Source: Bacillota bacterium (GTDB taxonomy: Bacteria; Bacillota; Sulfobacillia; JAMCWA01). From it: a stretch of 64,000 nt of DNA. The stretch covers positions 1-64,000 of the forward strand of contig JAMCWA010000003.1 of the NCBI GenBank assembly GCA_023475165.1. Reading direction: 5' to 3'. Under the pieces are notes generated by a model. It was not told the DNA's origin, made no database searches, and saw only the letters and a list, made by a program, of their open reading frames with translations. Positions 11,801 through 20,484 of this stretch are shown piece by piece. The position numbers and the translations under genes are program-made. Each line of letters begins with the position of its first letter. Within the stretch, counting starts at the first letter, position 1.

Positions 11801-12057
11801 CCGGGACGAAATTTCACATGCTGCTGGGGTCATCAGTTACGGCGGTCACTGAGGCGCTTTCTATTTTCCAGGACGTAATTTTCAGCGGGCCGCCCATTTT
11901 CACTGGATTTCTCCCCTTTTTCATGATATTTTAATACTATGCTTCGTGACGAACTCCAGGAGTTGCTGAAGAATGGCCCTCAGTGGCTCCTGTACTGAGC
12001 GCCATTTCGGCAACCCTCTCTAAGTCATAAGGAGGTGGGCCGGCTTCGCCGGGGAAC

Positions 12058-12912
12058 ATGCGTTTTACTAAGATGCACGGTGTGGGTAATGACTATATCT
12101 ACATAAACTGCTTTACCGAAGGACAAGAGGAGGATTGGCCGGAATTGGCCCGTCAGATCAGCGATCGGCACTTTGGCGTCGGTTCCGATGGGTTGATCCT
12201 GATCTTGCCTTCCCAGAAGGCCGACTTCCGGATGAGGATGTTTAATGCCGATGGCTCCGAGGGGGAGATGTGCGGTAACGGGATGCGGGCCTTCGCCAAG
12301 TACGTTTACGAGCGGGGAATGACCAAGAAAAGCGCCTTTGCCGTCGAGACTTTGGCCGGCATCATTCGCCCAGAGGTCAGGATTCAGGACGGGCAGGTGA
12401 CCTCCGTGCGGGTGGATTTGGGGGAACCGCGCCTGAACCGGGAGGAGATCCCGATGATGGGACGACCGGGGGAACGCGTTATTGATGAGCCTCTGACGGT
12501 GGACGGGGTAGTTCACCGGGTCACGGCCGTCTCCATGGGTAACCCCCATGTGGTCACCTTTGTGGATGATGTCAAAGGGGTCGATTTGGAGCGGATTGGG
12601 CCGCTTTTTGAGCAGCATCCGGCTTTTCCTCAGCGAGTTAACGCGGAATTTGTCCAGGTCTTAAATCGCCGGGAGATTGCCATGCGCATCTGGGAGAGGG
12701 GCTCCGGCATTACCTTGGCTTCCGGGACGGGCTCCTCGGCCTCTGTTGTGGCCTCCATCCTTAACGGAAAGGTGGACCGCGAAGTTACAGTGCATTTACC
12801 CGGGGGGGATCTCTTCATCGAGTGGGGCCAGGATAACCGCATCTTTATGACCGGTCCAGCGGAAGAGGTCTGTGAAGGGGTATTCACCAAGTGGAAGAGG
12901 AGGAAGGTTTGA
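12058..12912 (+). CDS. dapF: Diaminopimelate epimerase with Ser in place of the second catalytic Cys
   Basis: Cytoplasmic cofactor-free epimerase that converts LL-DAP to meso-DAP for lysine and peptidoglycan synthesis; 284 residues, normal length. The first catalytic cysteine is present (GSEGEMCGNGMR, Cys73-equivalent). The second motif, usually ACGTGACA, reads LASGTGSSAS, with TCC for the residue that is Cys217 in the Haemophilus enzyme. Substrate motifs SMGNPHVV and ERGSGIT are intact. A consensus AAGGAGGTG lies at 12029-12037, but a CCGGC-TTC-GCCGG hairpin stands between it and the ATG. The stop overlaps the dapL start (TGATG), so LL-DAP production and epimerisation are translationally coupled. 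Either a variant active enzyme or an impaired one. Confidence 0.9.
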   Translation: MRFTKMHGVGNDYIYINCFTEGQEEDWPELARQISDRHFGVGSDGLILILPSQKADFRMRMFNADGSEGEMCGNGMRAFAKYVYERGMTKKSAFAVETLAGIIRPEVRIQDGQVTSVRVDLGEPRLNREEIPMMGRPGERVIDEPLTVDGVVHRVTAVSMGNPHVVTFVDDVKGVDLERIGPLFEQHPAFPQRVNAEFVQVLNRREIAMRIWERGSGITLASGTGSSASVVASILNGKVDREVTVHLPGGDLFIEWGQDNRIFMTGPAEEVCEGVFTKWKRRKV

Positions 12913-14078
12913 TGCAGTTAGCCAGGCGCATTGACAAGGTACCACCTTATCTCTTCGCCGAGATCGACAAAAAGAAGAAGGACGCGCTGGCGCGGGGCGT
13001 CGATATCATCAACCTGGGCATCGGAGACCCGGACCAGCCAACACCGGCGTTCGTGGTAGACGCCTTGCGCGAACATGCCGGCAATCCCAAAACCCACCGT
13101 TATCCAGATTATGAGGGGTCTCCAGAGTTCCGTCAGGCCATGGCTCAATGGTATGAAAAACGCTTTGGGGTGAGGCTGGATCCGAACAAAGAGGCCATGA
13201 CCCTCATTGGCTCCAAGGAGGGGTTGGCCCATCTCATCTGGGCCTTCGTTGACCCGGGGGATTATACGCTCATTCCCGACCCAGCCTACCCGGTATATAA
13301 AACCCACACCTTGCTGGCGGGAGGGACACCCTATCCCATGCCCCTTTTGCCGGAGAACGGCTTTCTCCCAGACTTCGGGACAATACCGGAGGAGGTCTGG
13401 CGGCGCGCCAAGATCATGTTCCTGAACTACCCCAACAATCCCACCGCCGCCGTAGCCGATAAAGAATTCTACAGGGAAGCGGTGGCTTTAGCTCGGAAGT
13501 ACGACCTTCTTTTGGCCCATGATGCCGCTTACGCCGAGATGACTTTTGATGGATTTGTCGCCCCTAGCGTTCTGGAGATACCGGGGGCCAAAGACGTGGC
13601 CATCGAGTTTTACTCCTTCTCCAAGCCCTTTAACATGACAGGCTGGCGGATTGCTGCGGCCTTAGGTAATGCCCAGGCGGTCGCGGCGCTGGGGATCATC
13701 AAGACCAACACCGACTCCGGTCAGTTTACCGCTGTCCAATGGGCGGCCCTGGAGGCCTTCCGGCACGACCCGGAGAACTTCTTTGGCCAAATGAACCGGC
13801 TCTATCAGGGACGCCGGGATGTGGTTATTGATGGGTTGAATTCCCTGGGTTGGAGGCTTCCCAAGACCAAAGGCACCTTCTACGTCTGGATACCGGTTCC
13901 ACCAGGCCACACATCGGCCTCCTTTACCGCCGAGTTGCTGGATCGGGCTGGGGTAATTGTGGTTCCGGGAACTGGTTACGGAGAGAAGGGGGAGGGCTTC
14001 GTCAGAATCGCTTTGACTGTCCCCGAAGCGCGTCTACGGGAGGCCGTGGATAGGATCCGACCTTTCATCACGCTCTAG
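12912..14078 (+). CDS. dapL: LL-diaminopimelate aminotransferase
   Basis: PLP enzyme that makes LL-DAP directly from tetrahydrodipicolinate and glutamate, bypassing the succinylase and acetylase routes. 388 residues from the ATG that overlaps the dapF stop by one base; AGGAGG precedes it. The opening ARRIDKVPPYLFAEIDKKK and the active-site lysine region FSKPFNMTGWR are typical of the DapL/class I fold; GIGDPDQPTP and NYPNNPT are the expected substrate/PLP motifs. The stop codon TAG is part of a CTAG-like sequence at the edge of a short repeat element. Pairing with dapF supports lysine/cell wall function over a generic aminotransferase. Confidence 0.92.
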   Translation: MQLARRIDKVPPYLFAEIDKKKKDALARGVDIINLGIGDPDQPTPAFVVDALREHAGNPKTHRYPDYEGSPEFRQAMAQWYEKRFGVRLDPNKEAMTLIGSKEGLAHLIWAFVDPGDYTLIPDPAYPVYKTHTLLAGGTPYPMPLLPENGFLPDFGTIPEEVWRRAKIMFLNYPNNPTAAVADKEFYREAVALARKYDLLLAHDAAYAEMTFDGFVAPSVLEIPGAKDVAIEFYSFSKPFNMTGWRIAAALGNAQAVAALGIIKTNTDSGQFTAVQWAALEAFRHDPENFFGQMNRLYQGRRDVVIDGLNSLGWRLPKTKGTFYVWIPVPPGHTSASFTAELLDRAGVIVVPGTGYGEKGEGFVRIALTVPEARLREAVDRIRPFITL

Positions 14079-14117
14079 GAGTGTGCCACCGAGATGGGGG
14101 TTTTTCAACGGTCTCCC
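14077..14117. repeat. Very short MITE-like repeat copy after dapL
   Basis: About 40 bp. The right half GAGATGGGGGTTTTTCAACGG plus TCTCCCAG is a clear element end; the left half (AGGAGTGTGCC) is degenerate. It begins at the dapL stop codon and lies just upstream of yicC. Confidence 0.65.
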
Positions 14118-14149
14118 AGCGGGCGGGGAATTAGAGGAGAGATGCACCC

Positions 14150-15025
14150 TTGTTAAAGAGCATGACTGGCTACGGTCGGGCGGAGACAGTGGTGGATGGC
14201 CGCAAGTATACCTTTGAGATCAGGTCCGTCAACCACCGCTTTCTCGAGTTGGCCCTTAAGGTTCCCCGGGAATTCACCGCCTGGGAAGAGCGCTTACGAA
14301 AAGAGCTGCAAGGGAAAATGGCCCGCGGACGAGTAGATCTTTTTCTAACCGTGACGGAGACAGAGGATAGCCACCCGGTGGTAAAGGTTGACAAGAACCT
14401 GGTTCTGGCTTATGATAAGGCCTTGAGGGAATTATCCAGGGAATTGCACCTGCCGGAGGACGCCTTCTTGGGGAGAATTCTGGACCTTCCGGACGTGCTA
14501 AAGGTACAAGCCCCGGAGAGCGACGTTGAGGAGACCTGGTCCGCAGCCCGCGAGGGGTTGCAGGCAGCTCTTACCTCTGTGCTGGAAATGCGGTCCCACG
14601 AAGGTGAACGTCTGGCGCAGGACCTGTATGGTCGGGGTGAATGCCTCAAAAGTATTGCTGACAGCATTGAGGAAAGGGCTCCCGCGGTTATTCAAGATTA
14701 CCGGCAGAGGCTGCTGGAACGTTTGCAGGAATTGGGATCTGCCCCTGTTGACCCGGCGCGCTTGGCCCAAGAAGTAGCTTTCATGGCAGAACGGGCCGAT
14801 ATCCATGAGGAGGTGACCCGTCTGAGGAGCCACCTGGCCCAGCTGGAGGCCATCTTGCAGGCTCCCGAACCGGTAGGGAGGAAGCTGGAATTCTTGCTGC
14901 AAGAGATGAATCGCGAGATCAATACCATTGGGTCCAAGGCCACCGATCTGACCATCAGTTCCCTGGTGATTGAGGCCAAGACTGAATTGGAGAAGATGCG
15001 AGAGCAAGTTCAGAACGTAGAGTGA
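14150..15025 (+). CDS. yicC: YicC/YloC family endoribonuclease
   Basis: 291 residues, beginning LKSMTGYGRAE, the signature of YicC proteins, which were reported as RNA endonucleases acting on some small RNAs. The C-terminal DUF1732 part is present (GRKLEFLLQEMNREINTIGSKA). The start is TTG at 14150, chosen because the family always begins two or three residues before SMTGYGR; GAGGAG lies 11 bases upstream. It heads the clostridial order yicC-remA-gmk-rpoZ. Confidence 0.93.
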   Translation: MLKSMTGYGRAETVVDGRKYTFEIRSVNHRFLELALKVPREFTAWEERLRKELQGKMARGRVDLFLTVTETEDSHPVVKVDKNLVLAYDKALRELSRELHLPEDAFLGRILDLPDVLKVQAPESDVEETWSAAREGLQAALTSVLEMRSHEGERLAQDLYGRGECLKSIADSIEERAPAVIQDYRQRLLERLQELGSAPVDPARLAQEVAFMAERADIHEEVTRLRSHLAQLEAILQAPEPVGRKLEFLLQEMNREINTIGSKATDLTISSLVIEAKTELEKMREQVQNVE

Positions 15026-15081
15026 GAATCAGGAGAAGGGAGCGAAATCCTGAGCTCTAGAGGGGAGCAGCAGGGAATTCT

Positions 15082-15366
15082 GTGGACATTAAGTTGATCA
15101 ATGTGGGATTCGGCAACATCGTCTCGGCCAACCGGATTGTGGCCATCGTCAGTCCGGAATCCGCCCCCATTAAGAGGATCATTTCCGAGGCCAGGGATCG
15201 AGGCGTGCTCATCGATGCCACCTACGGCCGGCGTACCCGGGCGGTGATCATCACCGACAGCGATCACGTCATCCTGTCAGCGGTTCAACCGGAGACCGTA
15301 GCCCACCGCCTCTTTGGTAAGGAAGCAGCGGAGCCCGAGGAAGAAGAGGAAGAGGAAGAGGGATAA
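15082..15366 (+). CDS. remA: RemA-like regulatory protein (DUF370)
   Basis: A small DNA-binding protein; in B. subtilis RemA activates matrix and osmoprotection genes. 94 residues, GTG start with AGGGAA upstream. The core ([20 protein letters not shown], later [20 protein letters not shown]) is almost invariant in the family. The C-terminus is a run of glutamates ([11 protein letters not shown]) longer than in B. subtilis. Located directly before gmk with 2 bp between the genes, as in many Firmicutes. Confidence 0.92.
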   Translation: MDIKLINVGFGNIVSANRIVAIVSPESAPIKRIISEARDRGVLIDATYGRRTRAVIITDSDHVILSAVQPETVAHRLFGKEAAEPEEEEEEEEG

Positions 15367-15368
15367 GC

Positions 15369-15983
15369 ATGGGTCGGCGGGGGCTCCTGGTGGTGATTTC
15401 AGCTCCTTCCGGCACCGGCAAGGGGGTCTTGCGGCGGCAGTTACTGCGGGAGATGCCGGACCTACGTTTTTGTGTGTCCGTAACCTCTCGTCCCCCTCGC
15501 CCCGGCGAACAGGAAGGGGTAGATTATTATTTTGTCTCGCCGGAGGAATTCCAGAGGCGTATCCAGGAAGAGGTCTTCGTGGAGTGGGCCAAGGTTTATG
15601 GGAACTATTACGGAACCCCAGGCTTGGAGATAGGGGAGGCCCTGGAACGGGGCGAGGATGTGCTTCTGGAGAAGGACGTGCAGGGGGGGCGGGAACTCAG
15701 GAAGAAATTCCCTGACGGGATTTTCATTTTCATTTTGCCCCCACGGCTGGAGTCATTGGAAGAGAGATTGAAAGGACGGGGGACCGAGAGCCAGGGGGAC
15801 CTGCAAAGGCGTCTGACGGCGGTCAAGATCGAATTGGCCGAACTGAGGAATTATGACTATCTGGTGATAAACGACGAGATAGATCGGGCGGTGCAGGACT
15901 TGCGGGCCATCATTGTGGCCGAACGTTGTCGCATCAGCCGGATGGACGTTTCCAGCCCTTTTTTCCAGTGGTTAGGGAGGTAG
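15369..15983 (+). CDS. gmk: Guanylate kinase
   Basis: Phosphorylates GMP to GDP with ATP. 204 residues, standard length. The P-loop reads SAPSGTGKGVL, the GMP site includes TSRPPRPGEQEGVDYYFVS, and the lid contains RLKGRGTESQGDLQRRL. Close spacing to remA and rpoZ indicates one operon. Confidence 0.95.
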   Translation: MGRRGLLVVISAPSGTGKGVLRRQLLREMPDLRFCVSVTSRPPRPGEQEGVDYYFVSPEEFQRRIQEEVFVEWAKVYGNYYGTPGLEIGEALERGEDVLLEKDVQGGRELRKKFPDGIFIFILPPRLESLEERLKGRGTESQGDLQRRLTAVKIELAELRNYDYLVINDEIDRAVQDLRAIIVAERCRISRMDVSSPFFQWLGR

Positions 15984-15992
15984 GCAGGAAGA

Positions 15993-16199
15993 ATGATTGA
16001 ACCTTCTCTTGATGTTTTGCTGACCAGGGTGGACAGCAAGTACACCCTGGTGGTGGCAGCTGCCAAACGCGGGCGGGAATTAATGAACGGCCAACCCCAA
16101 CTGGTAGACTCGAGATCTAGCAAGCCGGTAACCATAGCTCTGGCGGAGATTGCCGCTGGTAAGGTTTTCTACGAACGGACCAGGGATGGTCTGAAGTGA
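15993..16199 (+). CDS. rpoZ: RNA polymerase omega subunit
   Basis: 68-residue omega chain that helps assemble the beta' subunit. The sequence MIEPSLDVLLTRVDSKYTLV followed by AAAKRGREL and ITIALAEIA-like IALAEIAAGKV is the expected pattern. Nine bp after gmk. A repeat copy separates it from coaBC. Confidence 0.93.
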   Translation: MIEPSLDVLLTRVDSKYTLVVAAAKRGRELMNGQPQLVDSRSSKPVTIALAEIAAGKVFYERTRDGLK

Positions 16200-16240
16200 G
16201 ATGGTCTGAAGTGATTTGACCTGTGGTTCTGAGGAACTCT

Positions 16241-16342
16241 CCTAGGTCCAGGGGTGCTCAGACCCGTAAGGGGGGCGGGCCCCCTTACGGAGGCGGGCGG
16301 GGCCCGCCTGACACGCAGCCAGGTGTTTTTCAGCGGTCTCCA
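16241..16342. repeat. MITE-like repeat copy between rpoZ and coaBC
   Basis: Left edge CCTAGG, right edge GTTTTTCAGCGGTCTCC. The interior is a GC-rich module with two hairpins: GTAAGGGGG / CCCCCTTAC and GGCGGGC..GGGCCCGCC. This GC-rich module recurs inside priA (19980-20080) and at 28855-28990. Confidence 0.75.
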
Positions 16343-16381
16343 AGCCAGGCGGGTGGTACGCTCGTCCAAGGAGGAAGAGGG

Positions 16382-17593
16382 ATGCTGGCCGGTAAGACTG
16401 TTGTGGTGGGGGTGACGGGGGGGATCGCCGCCTACAAGGCGGTAGAGGTAGTCAGCCGGCTACGCCAGCAAGGGGCGGAGGTCTATGTGATCATGACCAG
16501 ATCGGCCGCCCGGCTGGTGGCGCCCATCACTTTCCGGACCCTCTCCAATAATCCCGTGGTGACCGAGCTTTTTGAGGAGCCCAAGAATTGGAATGTGGAA
16601 CACATTGCCTTGGCTGAACGGGCTGACCTTTTTCTCATTGTCCCGGCTACGGCTAACATCATCGGTAAGGTAGCCAATGGCATTGCTGATGATTTCTTGT
16701 CCACCACGATTATGGCCACCGTTGCCCCCGTTCTCTTTGCCCCGGCCATGAACTTCCATATGTACGAAAACCCTATTTTCCAGATTAACAAGAGAAGGCT
16801 GGAGGGGCTAGGATATCACTTTCTGGAGCCAGAATACGGTCGACTGGCCTCGGGCGCCGTGGGGCGCGGGCGCCTGCCGGAGCCGGAGGCCATCGTGGCC
16901 GAAGCGATGCGGTTCTTGCTGCCGGCGGGTACGGCCGCCTGGAAGGGCAGGCGGGTTCTGGTCACAGCCGGTCCCACCAGGGAGTATTTTGACCCAGTGC
17001 GCTTTATTTCCAATCCTTCCAGCGGTAAGATGGGTTATGAGGTGGCCGAAGCGGCCCGGCGCCGGGGAGCCGAAGTCCGGCTGGTCAGCGGCCCCACCAG
17101 TCTTCCGGCACCCACCGGGGTAAGCGTCTTTGCGACGGAGACCGCCCAGGAAATGTATGAAAGGGTTATGGAGAACCTGAATTGGGCCGAGGTGGTGGTT
17201 AAGGCTGCCGCCGTGGCGGATTATCGTCCGGTTCACTTCTCCCCGGAAAAGGTGAAGAAGACCGAAGGCAATCTGGTCGTGGAACTGGAACGAACGCCGG
17301 ACATTCTTCAGGAAGTGGGTCGGCAAAAGGGGGGCCGCCTCCTGGTGGGCTTTGCCGCGGAGACAGGGGAACCCCTGGAGAAGGCCAGGCTCAAACTGGA
17401 AAGAAAAAACCTGGATTTAATCGTGGCCAATGATGTTACCCAACCCGGAGTGGGCTTTGGGGCTGAGACCAACCAGGTAAAAATCCTGTTTCGGGACGGT
17501 CGGATTGTGGAGCTACCCCTTCTGAGTAAACGAGAGGTAGCCGAGAGAATTCTGGACGCGGTACAGGGACTCTGGGAACCAGGAGACAAGTAG
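16382..17593 (+). CDS. coaBC: Bifunctional phosphopantothenoylcysteine decarboxylase / synthetase
   Basis: Makes 4'-phosphopantetheine from phosphopantothenate and cysteine for coenzyme A. 403 residues. N-terminal CoaC flavoprotein: GVTGGIAAYKAVE, NVEHIALAERAD (catalytic His), PAMNFHMYENP. C-terminal CoaB: VTAGPTREYFDPVRFISNPS, KMGYEVA, KAAAVADYRP. Start at 16382 is set by AAGGAGGAAGAGG. The substrate-clamp motif, normally ACG..G.GRM with Cys158 in E. coli Dfp, reads LASGAVGRGRLPEPE, so serine (TCG) replaces the cysteine that reduces the enethiol intermediate. coaD lies in the same window (54747). Confidence 0.93.
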   Translation: MLAGKTVVVGVTGGIAAYKAVEVVSRLRQQGAEVYVIMTRSAARLVAPITFRTLSNNPVVTELFEEPKNWNVEHIALAERADLFLIVPATANIIGKVANGIADDFLSTTIMATVAPVLFAPAMNFHMYENPIFQINKRRLEGLGYHFLEPEYGRLASGAVGRGRLPEPEAIVAEAMRFLLPAGTAAWKGRRVLVTAGPTREYFDPVRFISNPSSGKMGYEVAEAARRRGAEVRLVSGPTSLPAPTGVSVFATETAQEMYERVMENLNWAEVVVKAAAVADYRPVHFSPEKVKKTEGNLVVELERTPDILQEVGRQKGGRLLVGFAAETGEPLEKARLKLERKNLDLIVANDVTQPGVGFGAETNQVKILFRDGRIVELPLLSKREVAERILDAVQGLWEPGDK

Positions 17594-17779
17594 TGGCAGG
17601 GGGCAACGTCCTTAGCTTCCGGCATAGGTCTTCCCCCCCCGCGCCACCCTCTGGTCGCTCTTGGACCCAGTAGCAGGTTTTCCGCTGGAGCCCGCCCCCG
17701 AAGCTGGTGAAGCTTGAGGCCGTCCGGGCGGAGACGGAAGACCGGGCCGCGAGCAAGCTAAGTCCGAGCGGAGGACGTG

Positions 17780-20386
17780 ATGGCTGAGGAGTACGCCGAG
17801 GTCGTGATGGGTCTCGGCTCTCTTAATCTGGATCAGACTTTTCACTACTGGATCCCAGAGGGCCTACGGGGGCAGATCCGACCCGGCCAGCGAGTTTTGG
17901 TCCCCCTGGGTAGTCGGAAGGTAACGGGGATAGTGCTCAACCTGGCTGAGGAGGCCCCCGTCCAGCCGACCAGGGAGATTTTGGGAGTAGTTGACCCCGA
18001 TTGGGCCATCCCGGGGGAAAGCCTGAGTCTGGCCCGGGAGATATCATCTCGCTATCTGGCCCCCCTGGGAGCTGCGCTAGAACTTTTTTTGCCCCCACCG
18101 GGTGGTTCCAGACGGAGGAAAGGGTCGGTTCCATCTGAACCGGCCCCTCCTTTGGCGATGCCGGAGACCTCCATTCCGAAGCTTACCTCGGCACAAGAAG
18201 CGGTCCTCCGAGAGGTGGTGGCTTCGCTGAGGTGGGGCGATACCGGCGAGGCCCTGTCTCAGCAGAGCCCCCCCTTTCTCCGTGGCGGTGAACCGTTGGC
18301 TGGGACCGGGGGGGGCGGGCCGGAGAAGATCTTTCTCTTGCACGGTGTCACCGGTAGCGGCAAGACTGAGATTTACCTGCGGGCTGTAGAAGCCGCCCGG
18401 GAAAAAGGACGTCAGTCCATCGTTTTGGTACCGGAGATCGCCTTGACCCCCCAGCTTTGGGAGCGTTTCCGGGAGCGCTTTCCCGGACGGGTGGGCTTAT
18501 TGCATAGTCGCCTTTCGCGGGGGGAAAGGTACGAGCAGTGGCAGAGGGTACGCCAGGAGCAGGTGGACGTGGTCTTGGGGGCGCGTTCCGCGGTTTTTGC
18601 CCCGGTCTCCCGGTTGGGATTGGTAGTGCTGGACGAAGAACATGAGTCCACCTTCAAACAAGAAGAGAGCCCTCGCTATCACGCCCGCGATGTGGCTATC
18701 TGGCGGGCGAAAATGTGGGGGGCGACGGTCATCCTCGGCAGCGCTACCCCTTCTCTGGAAAGTTACGCCAGGGCCCATCGGGGGGAATATCGGCTGCTGG
18801 AATTACCGGAAAGGATTGACCACCGTCCTCTCCCCCCTGTTCATGTTGTGGATATGAAGCGGGAGCTGGCTGCGGGGAACCGAACCATATTCAGCCAGCC
18901 CCTGCGAGAAAAGATTACGGAGCGTTTGGAACGGCGGGAACAAGTTATCCTCTTTTTGAACCGGCGGGGTCATTCTACGTTCGTCCTTTGCCGCGAGTGT
19001 GGTTTTGTGGCACGGTGTCCCCATTGCGACATTGCCCTGACCTATCATCAGGAGGAAGGTGGCCTGACCTGTCACTACTGCGGCCACGCCGTCCCTGCCC
19101 TGGACCGCTGCCCCGTCTGCCGCAGTCCATTCTTCCGGTATTTCGGGGTGGGGACAGAAAAGGTGGAAAGGGAAGTGGAGCGATTCTTCCCAGAGTCCCG
19201 CACTCTTCGGTTGGACCTGGATACCACCCGGAGGCTTGGGTCCCACGAGCGGATCCTTGGCGCCTTTGCTGCCGGTGAGGCCGACATCCTTATTGGCACC
19301 CAAATGGTGGCCAAGGGACTGGACCTCCCACGGGTGACCCTGGTGGGGGTGGTAACGGCCGATACCGCCCTGAACCTGCCCGATTTCCGAGCAGCGGAGA
19401 AAACCTTTCAAATCCTCACTCAGGTAGCGGGTCGTACCGGACGAGGAGAGAAGCCCGGCGAAGTGATCGTGCAGACCTATGCGCCGGATCATTACAGCAT
19501 TCAGGCCGCCGCGGGCCATGACTACCGGCGGTTCTGGGAAAGGGAGGTTGCCTTCCGAAAACCGGGCGGCTATCCGCCGTTTGGCCGACTGATTAACGTC
19601 ATAGTGGCCAGTCCCAAGCAGGAAACAGCTCGAGAAACGGCCCACCAGCTCGGTTTGATTCTGCGGGGGTTGCTGCAGGAGCAGGGCCTTTCCCAGCGGG
19701 GCGGAGAGGTTGTTTGCCCTGGGATTCCGGACGGTACGGGAGATGCCCCGCCGAGTCTCACGGTGGTGGGTGATCCAGCCCTAGGAGACTGCTTACAAAC
19801 CGCGGTTTCAGCGGCAAACCCGCCCGGGAGACCGCTAGGGAAAGATCGCTCAAAAAGCTCCAGAGGCAAGGAGCGACAAGGCTCCGAAGCGAGGCGTACT
19901 GAGTGGTGCGTTGAGCGGGGAGCCGCCGGACGGCACGTTAGCGCCGCCGGGGGGTGTGGGGGAGGGACTCCCCCAGACATTAGGGGGTTCTCAGGTACCG
20001 CAGGGGCCGCCGAAGGGGGGCGTGCCCCCCGAGCGGAGGCGGGCGGGAGCCCGCCTGACGCGCAGATAGGCTTTTTCAGCGGTCTCCTGGAGGAAGTGGC
20101 AGTGAGTGCCCAGACGGACGCCGGTACTGGCTTTGGCTTGGCCAACGAAGGGGTAGTCGACCCTGAGGTGGGCGAGGCTTTTGTATTTGGTATAGGTTCC
20201 GCCCAGGTTCTGGGACCGGTCCCTGCTCCCCTGCCCCGGTTGCGGGGCAATTTCCGCTGGCAGATTCTGCTAAAGGGAGCAGAGATCGACTTGCTGCGCG
20301 GCGTCCTTCGTCGGGCTCTGAGTAGCCGAAACTGGACCGCGCGGGTCCGGATCAGCGTGGATGTCGATCCCGTGAGTCTACTATAG
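17780..20386 (+). CDS. priA: Primosomal replication protein N' (PriA helicase) carrying an in-frame repeat insertion
   Basis: Restarts replication at collapsed forks by loading the replicative helicase. 868 residues, about 100 more than usual. N-terminal DNA-binding domain, Walker A GVTGSGKTEIYLRAV, DEEH box (VLDEEHESTFKQE), eight zinc-binding cysteines (CRECG, CPHC, CHYCG, CPVC) and helicase motifs GTQMVAKGLD and QVAGRTGR are all intact. At 19783-20086 a MITE-like element lies in the coding frame, between the helicase core and the C-terminal domain (which resumes at VLGPVPAPLPRLRGNFRWQILL). It encodes a Gly/Arg/Ala-rich stretch. Start: ATG 17780, five bases after GGAGG. Because priA is normally important, the insert is probably tolerated in a surface loop. 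Confidence 0.93.
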   Translation: MAEEYAEVVMGLGSLNLDQTFHYWIPEGLRGQIRPGQRVLVPLGSRKVTGIVLNLAEEAPVQPTREILGVVDPDWAIPGESLSLAREISSRYLAPLGAALELFLPPPGGSRRRKGSVPSEPAPPLAMPETSIPKLTSAQEAVLREVVASLRWGDTGEALSQQSPPFLRGGEPLAGTGGGGPEKIFLLHGVTGSGKTEIYLRAVEAAREKGRQSIVLVPEIALTPQLWERFRERFPGRVGLLHSRLSRGERYEQWQRVRQEQVDVVLGARSAVFAPVSRLGLVVLDEEHESTFKQEESPRYHARDVAIWRAKMWGATVILGSATPSLESYARAHRGEYRLLELPERIDHRPLPPVHVVDMKRELAAGNRTIFSQPLREKITERLERREQVILFLNRRGHSTFVLCRECGFVARCPHCDIALTYHQEEGGLTCHYCGHAVPALDRCPVCRSPFFRYFGVGTEKVEREVERFFPESRTLRLDLDTTRRLGSHERILGAFAAGEADILIGTQMVAKGLDLPRVTLVGVVTADTALNLPDFRAAEKTFQILTQVAGRTGRGEKPGEVIVQTYAPDHYSIQAAAGHDYRRFWEREVAFRKPGGYPPFGRLINVIVASPKQETARETAHQLGLILRGLLQEQGLSQRGGEVVCPGIPDGTGDAPPSLTVVGDPALGDCLQTAVSAANPPGRPLGKDRSKSSRGKERQGSEARRTEWCVERGAAGRHVSAAGGCGGGTPPDIRGFSGTAGAAEGGRAPRAEAGGSPPDAQIGFFSGLLEEVAVSAQTDAGTGFGLANEGVVDPEVGEAFVFGIGSAQVLGPVPAPLPRLRGNFRWQILLKGAEIDLLRGVLRRALSSRNWTARVRISVDVDPVSLL
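19783..20086. repeat. MITE-like repeat inserted in frame within priA
   Basis: Left edge CCTAGGAGACTGCTTAC, right edge CTTTTTCAGCGGTCTCCTGG. The interior contains ACCGCGGTTTCAGCGGCAAAC (also found, in the same reading frame, at the end of aroF), the module GCGACAAGGCTCCGAAGCG to GGAGCCGCCGG, and the GC-rich module with GGGGGGCGTGCCCCCC and GGCGGGCGGGAGCCCGCC hairpins. No stop codon occurs in the priA frame. Confidence 0.85.
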
Positions 20387-20484
20387 GGCCATCGGAAAAG
20401 CCAACCCAGGAGATTGCGGACAAACTGCGGTTTCACACTGGCTGTTCGCCTAGAACTACTTGATCGGGTGGAGAGGAAGCAAAC

